DNA from: Dryas octopetala
Lineage: Eukaryota > Streptophyta > Magnoliopsida > Rosales > Rosaceae
NCBI GenBank assembly: GCA_963921425.1
Contig: OY992837.1
Coordinates: 17,457,896 to 17,521,895 of the forward strand
Length of the DNA stretch: 64,000 nucleotides
Reading direction: 5' to 3'
The notes under the pieces were generated by a model. The model was given only the letters and a program-made list of their open reading frames with translations, was not told the origin of the DNA and did no database searches. This document shows, one piece after another, positions 12,960-23,060 of this stretch (position 1 is the first letter of the stretch; the number at the start of each line of letters is the position of its first letter). The translations under genes and the position numbers were made by a program.

Positions 12960-13260
12960 TGCAAGTCCTCTTTGTTGCTTCTTCAGGATTTTAGCCTTGA
13001 GGCTGAGAAGAGAAAGTCGGCTGAGAAAAAGGCGCGTGACTTTGATGATCGATTTCAAAAGCTTGAAGTTTCTGCTCGTGAAGCTTCCGGAAAGTTTAGT
13101 TTGTTGGAAGTGGAGAAAGATGCCTTGGCCAAACAACTTTTGTCTTCTCAAGATCGGTGCCTCAAGTTCTAGTCGGAATTGAAACTTCCGAAACATGTGG
13201 ATGTCGAGAAAAACTTAGCGAAAGATGACGTCGTTCCTTATCCTCGAGCCTCAAAATAGT
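12960..13260 (+). pseudogene. Coiled-coil frame, probable antisense ORF of a gypsy relic
   Basis: Codons in the frame of 12972-13172 encode a heptad-like, Lys/Glu-rich helix (residues such as SLEAEKRKSAEKKARDF and LLEVEKDALAKQLL). A stop then interrupts it (TAG near 13170), and a similar-quality frame continues to about 13258. The protein is not a host gene I recognise. It lies downstream of, and antisense to, gypsy gag/integrase remnants on the minus strand (14130-14620). Tat-lineage gypsy elements of plants often carry an extra antisense coiled-coil ORF in just this place, so I interpret it as the end of such an ORF. That link is inference. Confidence 0.4.
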
Positions 13261-14129
13261 CCGAGGTTTTTTCTCCCGAGGTTGAGGTCGAGGTCGCGGC
13301 CGTTGCCAATGATGATGAAAGGATGGTTGACACCACGGCCTCCAAAGATGGCCTGTAGGAGTCTTAGTCATCTCTATCTCTTTAGGATTTTTCGTGTTTG
13401 CCCCATCTTCAAGGGTCAAAAACTTGCTTTGAGGACGACGATCTTGAGTTTGAGCGTAAGTGCTTTGCATCTCCTAACAACATTGTTTATGTTCAACATC
13501 CTTCAAGAAATATTTCATTAGGCTCGGGGAGCGTTCTGATCAAAGCCATTCCCCTAGTCTGACTTTAGAACAGTGTTATCTTACTACTTGTGTGAAGCTC
13601 GTGGCGGCGCAAATCGAGGTCGAGTGCTCGAGAACTAAGTTGAACGAGACTCATCGATCCCTGAGTTATGGACTGAATTTAAAACGCCGTCTTTCTTCAG
13701 CGACGTATTAATGGACGTTAGAATTTTTCCTTTCGAATATGGGCTTTGCCTTGAGTTTTTTTCTTTGATGCTTGAGCATGTATTCCATGAATTTTGCCCA
13801 AGTCTTTTTTGTGTTCTCGAGGGTTGTCCCCGAGCTTGTTGCCTCGAGATTTGTTTTTTGTATGCTTTTCCCGATTTTTTTGACAATTTTTGTATGTTTT
13901 TGGTGCCTCGAATTGTCGAGGTCTTAAAATGGAGTGTTTCAGTAACAAACATTCATGATGTTTTCTTATTGAACTCATGCATTTACAAAGAATGAAATGG
14001 AAAGAAGGATCTAGCATGCCTAACATAGCAATTTATAAATCATAAAAAAATGTAAGAAATGGCTGAGTTCATAGAAAGTGAGATATAGCACACTCGATAC
14101 AGCAGTTTATTTTGCATAAAAAATAAAAA
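13261..14129. other. Interior of the decayed gypsy relic
   Basis: Motifs such as CCTCGAG recur here and no intact frame is present. It is probably non-coding or decayed DNA between the antisense coiled-coil frame and the integrase remnant. Confidence 0.3.
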
Positions 14130-14620
14130 TAGCCAACCTCTAGAAATAATACTTTTTCAGATACATTGTGTTTCATGGCCCTGGGAAATATTTGCCCGTT
14201 TGCACTTCTTGAAGCCTATAATCTTCTTTTTTGATGGCTGCCATGATCTTGTAGGGCCCATCCCATGTCTTCTTGAACTTTCCGAATTTTTGGCCCTTCT
14301 TCGTATCAGGCCCTTATGGACTGGTTTCTTTGTTTGACCTAATCTCCAACTCGTAACACCCTACTCTCGTCACGAATGGCTCCTTGTTGTAAACTTGCGA
14401 ATGATTAGTGAATGGGTTGATAGTGGCGACTTGGTGACGATTTGAGGTCGATTCCTGAAGGAAAATGCATCCATCAGCTCTAGTGATCACTTCTTGCATG
14501 TTCCTTGGGGACCTTATGACTAGAGATTCGTGTAGCTTACTTCCCTTGATTAGGCCTTCGATGTGCTAATCGCAACTGTCGAGGGTGGACATTTGGACCA
14601 CGAATCGAGCTAGATAGTCG
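14130..14620 (-). pseudogene. Internally deleted gypsy relic: gag piece joined to integrase end
   Basis: On the minus strand, about 14620-14370 reads as a retrotransposon gag tail (ARFVVQMSTLDS, then GLIKGSKLHESLVIR, then MQEVITRADG). About 14310-14140 reads as the C-terminal region of a gypsy integrase (KFGKFKKTWDGPYKIM and YRLQEVQTGKYFPGP). Protease, reverse transcriptase and RNase H, which should lie between, are absent, so the element lost most of pol. Stops break the frame (for example after FPGP). The relic abuts the truncated PUR3 fragment at about 14621. Confidence 0.6.
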
Positions 14621-14622
14621 GT

Positions 14623-15290
14623 ATGAAGGTCCACAAAGCTGTCATCACTTCTGGAGCAAGGTATGCTGCTAATACCAAAGTCCAATTTCTTATTAATCTA
14701 ACTTTGTTGTATTCAAGTTATGCAGTATTGTTTGCATGTATGAGGAGAAGTCCTAATATCATGTATCTCTGATTTTGGTCAGATACTCAAGCCCTACAAT
14801 ACATTTTGTTGATGAGCATTATGACATTGGACATATCCTTGCTCAAAGAGTTGTACATGTGCTTGCTAATGATACTACTGAGGAGCTGGCAGCTGCAAGG
14901 GTTCTTCGGGAGGTAATGCAATTTTATATATATCAAACTTTTATTTATAGTTTCAATTGTTCAAACTGGGGATGTTTTTAGACCGAAAAAAGATTTGAGT
15001 GTTATCACAATAAAATGTTGTGCACAAAAAGAAAATCCCACTAGAAGAAGCTTTTGCCATCTGTTTCATTTTTGGATAATGACCTTTTTCAGATGATGGA
15101 ACCCTAGATTTGTTATTATGTACATTATGCAATTGATATTCTGATTATTTTCTCCTCACTAATTTTAGGAGCATCGATATATTATACGTGGAAGTGGTAA
15201 CAACATTACGTGAAGTGCGAATAATTTTGAGGGAAGACGGTGTCCCATCATCCGGAGCAAAGAAAATCTCAATCAATACAGCAAGCATAA
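14623..15290 (+). pseudogene. PUR3: PUR3-like GAR formyltransferase gene fragment, intron-bearing
   Basis: Three exon remnants match the C-terminal part of plant phosphoribosylglycinamide formyltransferase, the chloroplast enzyme that transfers a formyl group from 10-formyl-THF to GAR in purine synthesis. Exon A, 14623-14660, reads MKVHKAVITSGA(R). Exon B, 14783-14912, reads RYSSPTIHFVDEHYD then ILAQRV and ANDTTEELAAARVLRE. Exon C, from 15169, reads EHR and later REDGVP. Introns 14661-14782 and 14913-15168 keep GT and AG ends, so this is a genomic copy, not a processed one. A 4-base insertion (TATA) near 15179 shifts exon C out of frame, one extra Ala codon lies in exon B, and the 5' two-thirds of the gene is missing. 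The left break meets a gypsy relic; a Mutator-type element lies about 120 bases beyond the right end. Confidence 0.8.
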
Positions 15291-15410
15291 ACAAATGTTT
15301 TCATTTTTTATGGCTTTATTCAATTTCTGTGCACTACTTCACCAACTATAACTTGGATTCATGTAGATTATTACAAAAGAAAGGGAAAGAGAAATTTTAT
15401 TCAATAATCC

Positions 15411-16630
15411 TTTTAAATAGGCTGAAGTACATTTACATCCACCAATTATAGGGTTCATTTCAAGTTGGTCCACGAACTATAAAACATTTCAAATTTTCCC
15501 ATTAACTATTGGGTTCATTTCAAGTTGATCTACGAATTATAAAGCATTTCAAATTTTCTCATTAACTATAGGGTTCATTTCAAGTTAGTCTACAAACTAA
15601 CAAAAAACATACAAAATGGTAGACAAAATTGGGTTAACAGAAAAACTGAACCAAATCAGATTATTTATATATATTTATATATTTTATATTATATAAAAGT
15701 TATATATATTGAATAAAAAATATGTAAGGTGTTTTTTGCACATATATGTTTGAGTTCGAACCCATGACCTTGTGAGGAGAGTCAAAGTATGAATTACTAC
15801 TACACCACTTAACCACTTATAAAATTCAAATACATGCAATATATTTATAGGCATACTGATACTTGAGATATAATAATTTATAAAATTAAATATATTTTAT
15901 ATATCATTCCATTTTTTTAAGATATTATTTTAGGTCTCTGTTTAAATATTATCATTGAAAAAAGTCAAAAAATTTTACTAGTTTATATTTTATATCATTT
16001 ATAGTTTCTATATTGTAAACATATTACTAAAATTCCAAAACTATAACTTATAATTTATATACTAAAATTATTAGAGTATAGGGTTAATTTTTAAGGTATA
16101 AGGTTTCAAGTTTTATGGTTTAGTGTATAAAGTTATGGTGTAGAATACCAATTATAATTTTATAAATTATTATATTTCAAGTATCAGTATGCCTATAAAT
16201 ATATTGCATATACTTAAATATTATAAGTGACTAAATGTTGTAGTGGGCATTCACACTTTCACTCTCCTCAAGTGGTCATGGGTTCGAATTCAGCATGTTC
16301 CAAAAACACCTTATACCTTTTTTATTCAAAATATTTAACCTTTATTTAATAAATAAAAAATAAAAAATATATATAAATAATCCGGTTCGGTTCGGTTTTT
16401 TTGTCAACTCGGTTTTATCTACCATTCTGTATATTTTTTGTTAGTTCATGGACCAACTTGAAATGAATCTTATAGTTAATGGAGAAATTTGAAATGTTTT
16501 AGAGTTCGTGGACCAACTTGAAGTGAACCCTATAGTTAATGGAGAAATTTAAAATATTTTATATTTCGTGGACGAACTTGAAATGAACTCTATAGTTAGT
16601 GGATATAAATGTACTTGAGCCTTTTAAATA
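15411..16630. mobile_element. Mutator-type element with 470-base inverted arms
   Basis: The element spans 15420-16621 (1202 bases) and is flanked by a perfect 9-base duplication TTTTAAATA (15411-15419 and 16622-16630), the size typical of Mutator-like elements. Ends read GGCTGAAGTACATTT and, on the other strand, GGCTCAAGTACATTT. The inverted arms extend to about 15890 on the left and start again at about 16155 on the right, so about 78% of the element can fold into one hairpin around a 264-base loop. Near each end a block of about 58 bases (GGGTTCATTTCAAGTTGGTC...) is repeated three times. There is no transposase frame. Confidence 0.88.
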
Positions 16631-16863
16631 TCCCTTAAATTTTTTTGACCCCCTAGCCCCAAAACTAACAATAATGACCTTTTTATATTTTTAAAGACCA
16701 AAATATCCCTTTATATATGAAAATGTCGTCACGGTCCACCATGTGTCGACCAAAAATTTGACAAGTTGCTGCACCTAGCTTCTTCCTGCAGCAACCATGG
16801 AAAGCGACCTCCCTCACTGGCCAACGACCCATCATCTCCTCTCTTTATCTGTCTCCCCCTTCT

Positions 16864-17245
16864 CTCCCAACCAAGGAGTTAAATTTTAAAAATTTCATTG
16901 AAATTTTTCATTTTTTTGGGGTATGGAAATTTTAACACTAAACCAACAAGATTTCGATAATTTCGTCGAAATTTTCATATTTTCGCCAAAATTCTTGAAA
17001 ATTTGACCAAGTTTTCAACTGGGTAGGATTTATGGGTTTTGGGAGATCGAGGGACAAAGAGAGGGACTGGGTTTTGGGGAGGCTAGGTTTGGGAGGAGCT
17101 GAGGCCGTGGAGGAGAAAGAAAGGAGGGGCTGGGTTTTCGGTGGGTTTCAGCAGCAAGGGGCGGCGGTAGGGGGCGAGAGGGAGAAAGATATGAGGGTGA
17201 GTTGGTGGTCGGCGCCGGTGAGCTGGTCTGGGGATGGAGATGCCA

Positions 17246-17299
<54 letters not shown>

Positions 17300-18219
17300 C
17301 ACTAGGGATGGACTGATGGAGAGAAATGATAGAAAGGAGAAGAAGATAAAAAAATAAAAAAGAGGGAGGAGAGAGAATGAGAGTGTGTCAGCCTGTTAGG
17401 GAGGTTGCGTGAATGAGCCAATGAGGAGAGAGAAATGAAGATAAAAAATCTGATTTTGGGTTTTTAAAACTCACATTTACAGATTTACAAAAATGTCTCT
17501 CGCTTCAAATGCTCGTATCTCTTAAACCTTAGCTCCGATCAATGCACAGTTTGCGCCCACATATTCGTGTGTTCAAGACCTTTTCAACAAGCCACAAATC
17601 GAAGTCAAAAGCCCAATAGTTCAAAAAGTCAAAGAATGGGTTGATCAAACTAATTTAAAACAAAAATTATAAAATTAACCCAAAATATTTTATTTCTCAA
17701 ATGAATTTCTAACATATTTAAAATACTTGAAAAAATACAGGGTCTCACAATCTACCCCTCTTAAAAGAATTTCGTCCTCGAAATTCTCAAGGAAAGTAAT
17801 AATGGAACAACTTCAAACAAGCACAAACAACAACAATCCAAAGCTCTGAAAAGTTCTTTTCATTTATGAAAAACTAGAAAATAAAGTACACAAACTCTAA
17901 GGTGTTTATTCAATCAAATTTATGTAATTATTAATTAGTGAACCGTTTTTTTAACAGTATTTGCCTCTAACGCGCATGATATTAATCTTATATCACATGA
18001 AACCTACTATATAATTTGGTTTCTTCAATATTTTTTACAAATGTAGTAGATAATATGTTAAATAACATATGGTAAAGTTTCATTCAAAATTCCGTATTTT
18101 GATAGCAATTTCTGTTGTTTCTGTCTAATTTTTGTCGAAATTTAAAATTCATCGAAATGTCCGTCGAAATTTCCATCGAAATTTATGCGAAATCCAAAAT
18201 TTTACTCCTTGCTCCCAAG
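16864..18219. mobile_element. Non-autonomous hAT-like element, copy 2 (inverted)
   Basis: The element spans 16872-18211 (1340 bases). Its ends read CAAGGAGTTAAATTTT and, on the other strand, CAAGGAGTAAAATTTT. Flanking 8-base duplications are CTCCCAAC (16864-16871) and CTCCCAAG (18212-18219), a 7/8 match. It belongs to the same family as 8111-9455 but lies in the opposite orientation: its right terminal 300 bases match the left terminal part of copy 1 in reverse, and its interior is purine-rich where copy 1 is pyrimidine-rich. No transposase is present. Confidence 0.8.
17249..17298. repeat. (AG)n microsatellite
   Basis: About 25 AG units inside hAT-like copy 2. They generate spurious Arg-Glu and Ser-Leu frames on the two strands. 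Confidence 0.95.
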
Positions 18220-18950
18220 CCAAATCTGAAAAAACAAAAAAATAAAAAAAATTTGAAAACCTAGATCTGGATGTTTTCTCTAAATGGGTTGGAAGAGAAG
18301 GGGAGAAAGGGAGAGAGAGACTGAGATGAGAGGTCGGTGGAGGAGGTGGAGGATGGTGATGGGCACCGACCAGCAAGCCATCATCTTCTCTCTATATCTC
18401 TCTCTCCTTCTCTCCTAAAAGCCATCATCTGGTAGAATGCGCTATATCCAGAGAGAAGAAATGCGCTATAGCAAGAAGAGGAGAAAAGATGGTCGAATTT
18501 GTGGTTGCCACATGGTCAACACATATGTCGACAAAAAATCGACCATGTAGCGACCAGAAATTCCACCGAATGATGACCACAAATTCGACCGGTTCTTAAA
18601 ATCTTGCATCTTCTTCTTCTCCATTGTTGGGTTTTGATGGGTATGATCTATCACATAATCAACCATTTTCTTGGCTTTTTTGTGGGTTTTGGTAGGCGAC
18701 GAAAGGGGGCGAGAGGTTTTTTTTTTTGTGGTTTTTTTGGGTGACGTGAGTTTTTTTTTTTTTTTTCATTGGATTTTGCTGGGTTTGCTGTTGCATCTGC
18801 TGGGTTTGCTGTTGCATTTGTTGGGTTTGCTGGATATTATTTTAAACTCATCATCTTGTTTATTTTTTATTTTTTTTTGCCATATCATCTTTTTCATTAT
18901 ATATCTTCATGTTTTCTCCATATTAGTTAGTTAAAAAAAACACTACTGGC

Positions 18951-19546
18951 CAAAAAATTATTGTCACGGTAACAGGTGATCATATTATGTAGTATTGATG
19001 TAGTATTATAAATCTACTCAAATTATAATACGTGTATAAATATTAGTGTAGCATATCACTCAAATTATAATGTATAATTATAACAAGGTACGCATAAAGA
19101 AGAGAGGTTTATGCTAAAATATAACGAGTTTATACACTCACTCTCTCACAACTCCTCACATGTTAGTCATATGACTATTTATTGTGAAAGAAAAGTTATG
19201 AATAATATGTGAAAGAAAAGTTGTATAGATCCATTACATATAAGTTTTTCAAGTAACTAGTATAACTATTCTTCTGACAGTATCTATGTTTTGACTTATG
19301 AAGGTCATGCAAACATTCCAAGCCATCGATTATATGGACTTCACTCGCATACTCGCATATTGGATGGTCCAGTCGATGAATGTTATGATATTGCTTTTAA
19401 TTTCTACAAGAGGAAGAGCAATTACACAACAAGTGCATGATGTCTATATGCCTATGCCTATGCCTATGCCTTTGCCCTGAAAAGCAGCAGTCAAATGCCC
19501 AATTCTCAAACCATTCTTGGCAGCAAAATCATCTCTACAATAGTAA
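18951..19546. other. Unassigned region downstream of the DUF506 relic
   Basis: AT-rich. A short CCTATG hexamer tract is at about 19446-19474. No gene is seen. Confidence 0.4.
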
Positions 19547-20556
19547 CTACTTTGTAGGCAAAGCCTCAAACCCAAGTGATGTCTTCACACCAAAACTATT
19601 GAATTCCAAGGCCTTGTTGGCTAGAACTACATTGGTTGTGTGCTTGTAGGAACCAAACCACTTGGCCTGCATGTATCCATTTCTTCTCCATGGAGGCATT
19701 GGCATGTCCATGCTCTTCATGGACTTCTTGATGGCTGTGCACATCAGCCTCACAATCTTCTTCAACTCCTCGACTTCTCCAACAAATATCGTTGGGAAGA
19801 TGTTGACAGTTGAGTAATGTTGCGTATCGATTCGTGGGACGAGCGATTTCAAATTGACCAACAAAGAATGGTTCGACAATGTAAAAACGAGTCCCTTTGA
19901 CATTGACATCAATGACTTCATAGTCCCCTGTTGGAAAACGACTGGATTTCACCCACTTTGATTTGCACAGGCCTGGACATTAATTTGGATGCATAATATT
20001 AGTAACAAATCTCAACAATTCTCAATTCTTTTGCAGCTGTTATTCAAGGACTACTAGTAATGGTGCCTAAATTTATGTTGAAACAGTCATTCAAAAAAGT
20101 ACCATTACTCAGGGACTGAATTATAGGCAATATGATATTGAAACCCAATTGGGAAGTTGGGATTTTTCTAACATACAAACAACTTTCACAAATTGAATAC
20201 CCCTTTTGATAAGTAAGTGAACTAGTTTTGCTTTTTTGGGTATAACCCTCCTGATCAACTAGTTTATACCTTTCAAATTTGTGACCTTTTTGTAGTCAAG
20301 AAGATGGAACTATAGTTGTTCAATCTTGGATTCTAATTGAACTAACCAGAATATTCTAAATTACAAGCAATTAAAAGAAGGCAAATTTGAATTCACTCAC
20401 CAGCATCAAAACCCCTTGTCACGCAAATGAGTCATCAACCTGCATTTGAAACCTCTGGACGACTTGTCCCCAATGTCCTCGATCGGAAACAGCTTCTACC
20501 TCAGCAACAATGCTTTGCTTCACATCATCATCACCACCATCTCCATTTTTAGCCAT
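19547..20556 (-). pseudogene. DUF506 (PDDEXK-like) family gene, frameshifted
   Basis: Two exons on the minus strand. Exon 1 (20556-20401) starts MAKNGDGGDDD and ends with KCRLMTHLRDKGF; exon 2 (19972-19547) continues LCKSKWVKS, then TGDYEVIDV, FEIARPTNRY, IVRLMC and PPWRRNGYMQAKW, the hallmarks of plant DUF506 proteins, whose function is poorly known. The intron 19973-20400 has GT...AG ends in the right phase. At least three frame breaks are visible: between the acidic start and the conserved part (about 20482-20486), an extra base in the AAAA run at 20408-20411, and one at about 19806-19811. I therefore call it a pseudogene. It could be a working gene only if these are assembly errors. The duplicated segment begins right at its start codon and extends upstream. 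Confidence 0.75.
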
Positions 20557-21655
20557 TCAATTTCTGTCTATTCTATGTGAAATCCTCTGCAACTACAAAG
20601 TAAAAAACTCAAGTAAACTCTTGCTTCTGTTGTACAACCACAATGTTTTGCTTTATTTTTTAAAGAACCTCCTCCAAATTCTAATCCTACTTCAAAAATT
20701 AAAAGATTTCTTTTTATTAAAAATGTATACATTTTTGTATCTCTATATTATGTGATGAGAGAGATAGATGAAAATAATAAATGTATACATTCGCTCCATG
20801 AAAGTTTTATTTCTCATAAACACGTCTTTTTTATCTTTTCATTCTATATACGTAAAAATTAATTAATTATTTATTTAGTGTGGACTTCATCTAAGGCCAT
20901 CTCCCATGTATTGCACAAACGTGAGTAATCCTTAGACCCCAACCCATAAATCTAAATTATACTCTTATAAACTCTTCAGAATTTTATAAGTTTTTCAATG
21001 TGAGAGTACACATTTCCATTTCCATATGCTCATGTTCATTAATTCCATCTCACGTCACATACTCATTCTCATTTCCATCTCATCTCACGTACTCGATCAT
21101 TTCATTTTTTAATCACTTTTTCTGTTTTTTTCCATGTCAACACAGTTGAGGGGCTGTTATTATTTTCTGAGATTATTCACACATGATACATGAAAGTTAT
21201 TTGTTTCTCCAATTTCTATTAAGCTGATAATGGTTTGCACTACAAGAAATGTGAGCAAAACTCACTATCATTTGGTTGCACAGGAAGGGGTGGCAATAAG
21301 GAACTTTAGCCCCTATTGTTCAATTACCACCTACTTTTGTTAAAATCGAGGCACTTTAGTCCCTATTTCTCAATAACCACCCCTTTCTGTGCAACTAATG
21401 ATGGTGAACATTGCTTTAATTTCTTGTAGTTTTGGTTTACTGTGTAATTCTTTCTTGTTTTAAAGAAGGTGATGCAAAGTATAAATAATGTAGGCCTTTA
21501 CTGGGCATGCGTGCAGTTGTGTTTGTTCATTTGCTTGTGTGTGCATTTTATATGTTTTTTTTTTTTTTTTGTTATGCTTTTTATCTGGCTGAGCTTATTG
21601 ATTTGGTATGTTGCACAGACTTAAACAATGGTTTTATTTAATACTTCAGATCTTT
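20557..21655. repeat. Segmental duplication, copy A
   Basis: This DNA, immediately upstream of the DUF506 relic, is repeated in pieces at 24945-25128, 31624-31996 and 35040-35371, in the same order and orientation. Examples of shared text are 'CTTCTGTTGTACAACCACAATG', 'GTGTGGACTTCATCTAAGG', 'CAGTTGAGGGGCTGT' and 'GATTTGGTATGTT'. Copy A is continuous apart from a CACTA-type MITE. It probably held the promoter of the DUF506 gene. Confidence 0.85.
21235..21434. mobile_element. CACTA-type MITE
   Basis: The element spans 21238-21431 (194 bases), starting CACTACAAGAAAT and ending ATTTCTTGTAGT(T). A 3-base duplication TTG flanks it (21235-21237 and 21432-21434), as for CACTA transposons. Copy B of the surrounding duplication has the unfilled site (GGTTTGGTTT at 35163-35172), which confirms both ends. 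The last base is T where G is expected. The inner arms also pair (ACAGGAAGGGGTGG with CCACCCCTTTCTGT). Confidence 0.9.
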
Positions 21656-22805
21656 TGTATTCATGTTCCTCTGTTGTCATTGTGGCTATTCGCATCCATG
21701 CACATAAATACATAATGTGGGTACTTTGGATTTTTTTGAGAATATTGTTCCTCTGGAGTGTTTGTATGATAGATGTAGGAATATGCAGATCCACTTGTCA
21801 ATTTTCTGACATACACTGCATCAGATCTACTCCTTGAAAATCCTACTTCTACATCTTTATTTGTTTATTTTGTTTGCATCAGATCTGCTCCTTTAAAATC
21901 CTACTTATACATCTTTATTTGTTTATCTTGTTTGGGTGGTGTGGCACGTAGGATGAGCTATTTTTGGGCTTGAGATGGGCTATGCTTAATTTATTCCTTT
22001 GTACTTTAAACATTAGATGAGATTTGCTTGAGCCTTTTACCATCTGCTTTGTATCCCCTTTTTTTGGGCTTCAACGAAACTACCTCATGAAAATAACTCA
22101 GATTTTCAATGTTTTCAACTTCATCAAAATCAAAAGATGATGTAATTTGAGATTTTGTTTTTTCAACTTTTGCAAGAAACATTAACCTTAATTTTCATAA
22201 CTTTTCTGCATCTCATCACTGTACATCTTGTTCTTCTTGTTAAAGTTGATATTCACAATCGATTGAGCATATTTGGATTTACACCTGTGGTGCTGCAACA
22301 CAATAAAGTGTTCTAGCACATGCTTCTTGTCGACCTATCATTTACATATTTTGGTTGAAGTCGACTCTTTGGTTGATTCACTCGACCAATCAATCGACTT
22401 TAGAGGTATTTTAGTCTGAAAAGTGACCAAAAGTCAAAAAAAAAAGTAATGCATAATACTAACTTGTGTTACTTGTTACAAAATAATGCAATGCTATTGT
22501 ACACGTCTAGCTAGATGCATTTTTGTAGATTTCATAGTTTGATTGTCTATACAGTACTATGTTTCAACATATAAAGAAAAATCATGAACTTCAAAAATAT
22601 ATGGAAAAATGTATCATAAAACAATAGAAATTTCTCAAAGTAAAATGAAATAAACTGTGGATGAGTTCTACCACACACTTTGCAAATTTACACACACCAC
22701 ACATACATATATTCTTTTCAAATTAGAAACTAAAGTTGTCAAACAAGTTTAAGATTTTACCATGAAGGCAATCCGTATTACTGTATTAGTGTGTACTGTG
22801 TGTGT
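21656..22805. other. Unassigned region
   Basis: AT-rich with a short direct repeat ('GCATCAGATCT...CCTTGAAAATCCTACTT' at about 21820 and again at about 21876). No gene is recognised. Confidence 0.4.
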
Positions 22806-22807
22806 GA

Positions 22808-23060
22808 TTTTTTTTTTTTTTTTTTTTGTGAGAAAGTAATATTTCATTAAAGAAGCCCAAAAGGTAAAATATTACAATCATAAAGGCCCAAGCCCAACAA
22901 ACACAAAACAGAAAAAGTACAAAGATCAAAAAAGATCAAAACACAAAATTCTCAAGAACATTTGCATGAACCTTAGCCAAACCAAAATCCTGAAAGAGAA
23001 GCAGATTCCACCATCAAAGCACAGGCCTAGTCCAAAAACATTTTTCCGATGTCAAATTGT
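22808..23060 (-). mobile_element. Possible 5'-truncated LINE tail
   Basis: A run of about 20 T begins at 22808. Read on the minus strand, it is the poly(A) end of a sequence finishing TTAATGAAATATTACTTTC, which looks like the 3' end of a plant LINE. The upstream limit and a target-site duplication were not found. Confidence 0.4.

Larger units (their letters stand above)
16631..18950. mobile_element. Probable Mutator-type remnant hosting a hAT-like insertion
   Basis: The text at about 16635-16740 ('TTTTTTTGACCCCCTAGC', 'AGACCAAAATATCCC') resembles the end of the Mutator-type element at 32425. Sequence flanking both sides of the nested hAT-like element (16730-16870 and 18470-18600) shares 'GTCGAC' and 'CACATGGTC'-like phrases, as if one older element was split. 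The right end was not found, so limits are approximate. Confidence 0.35.

Noticed and set aside
15750..15830. tRNA-like B box (GTTCGAACCC) suggesting a tRNA gene or SINE
   Set aside because: No matching A box at the right distance or cloverleaf was found, and the motif lies within the inverted arm of a Mutator-type element.
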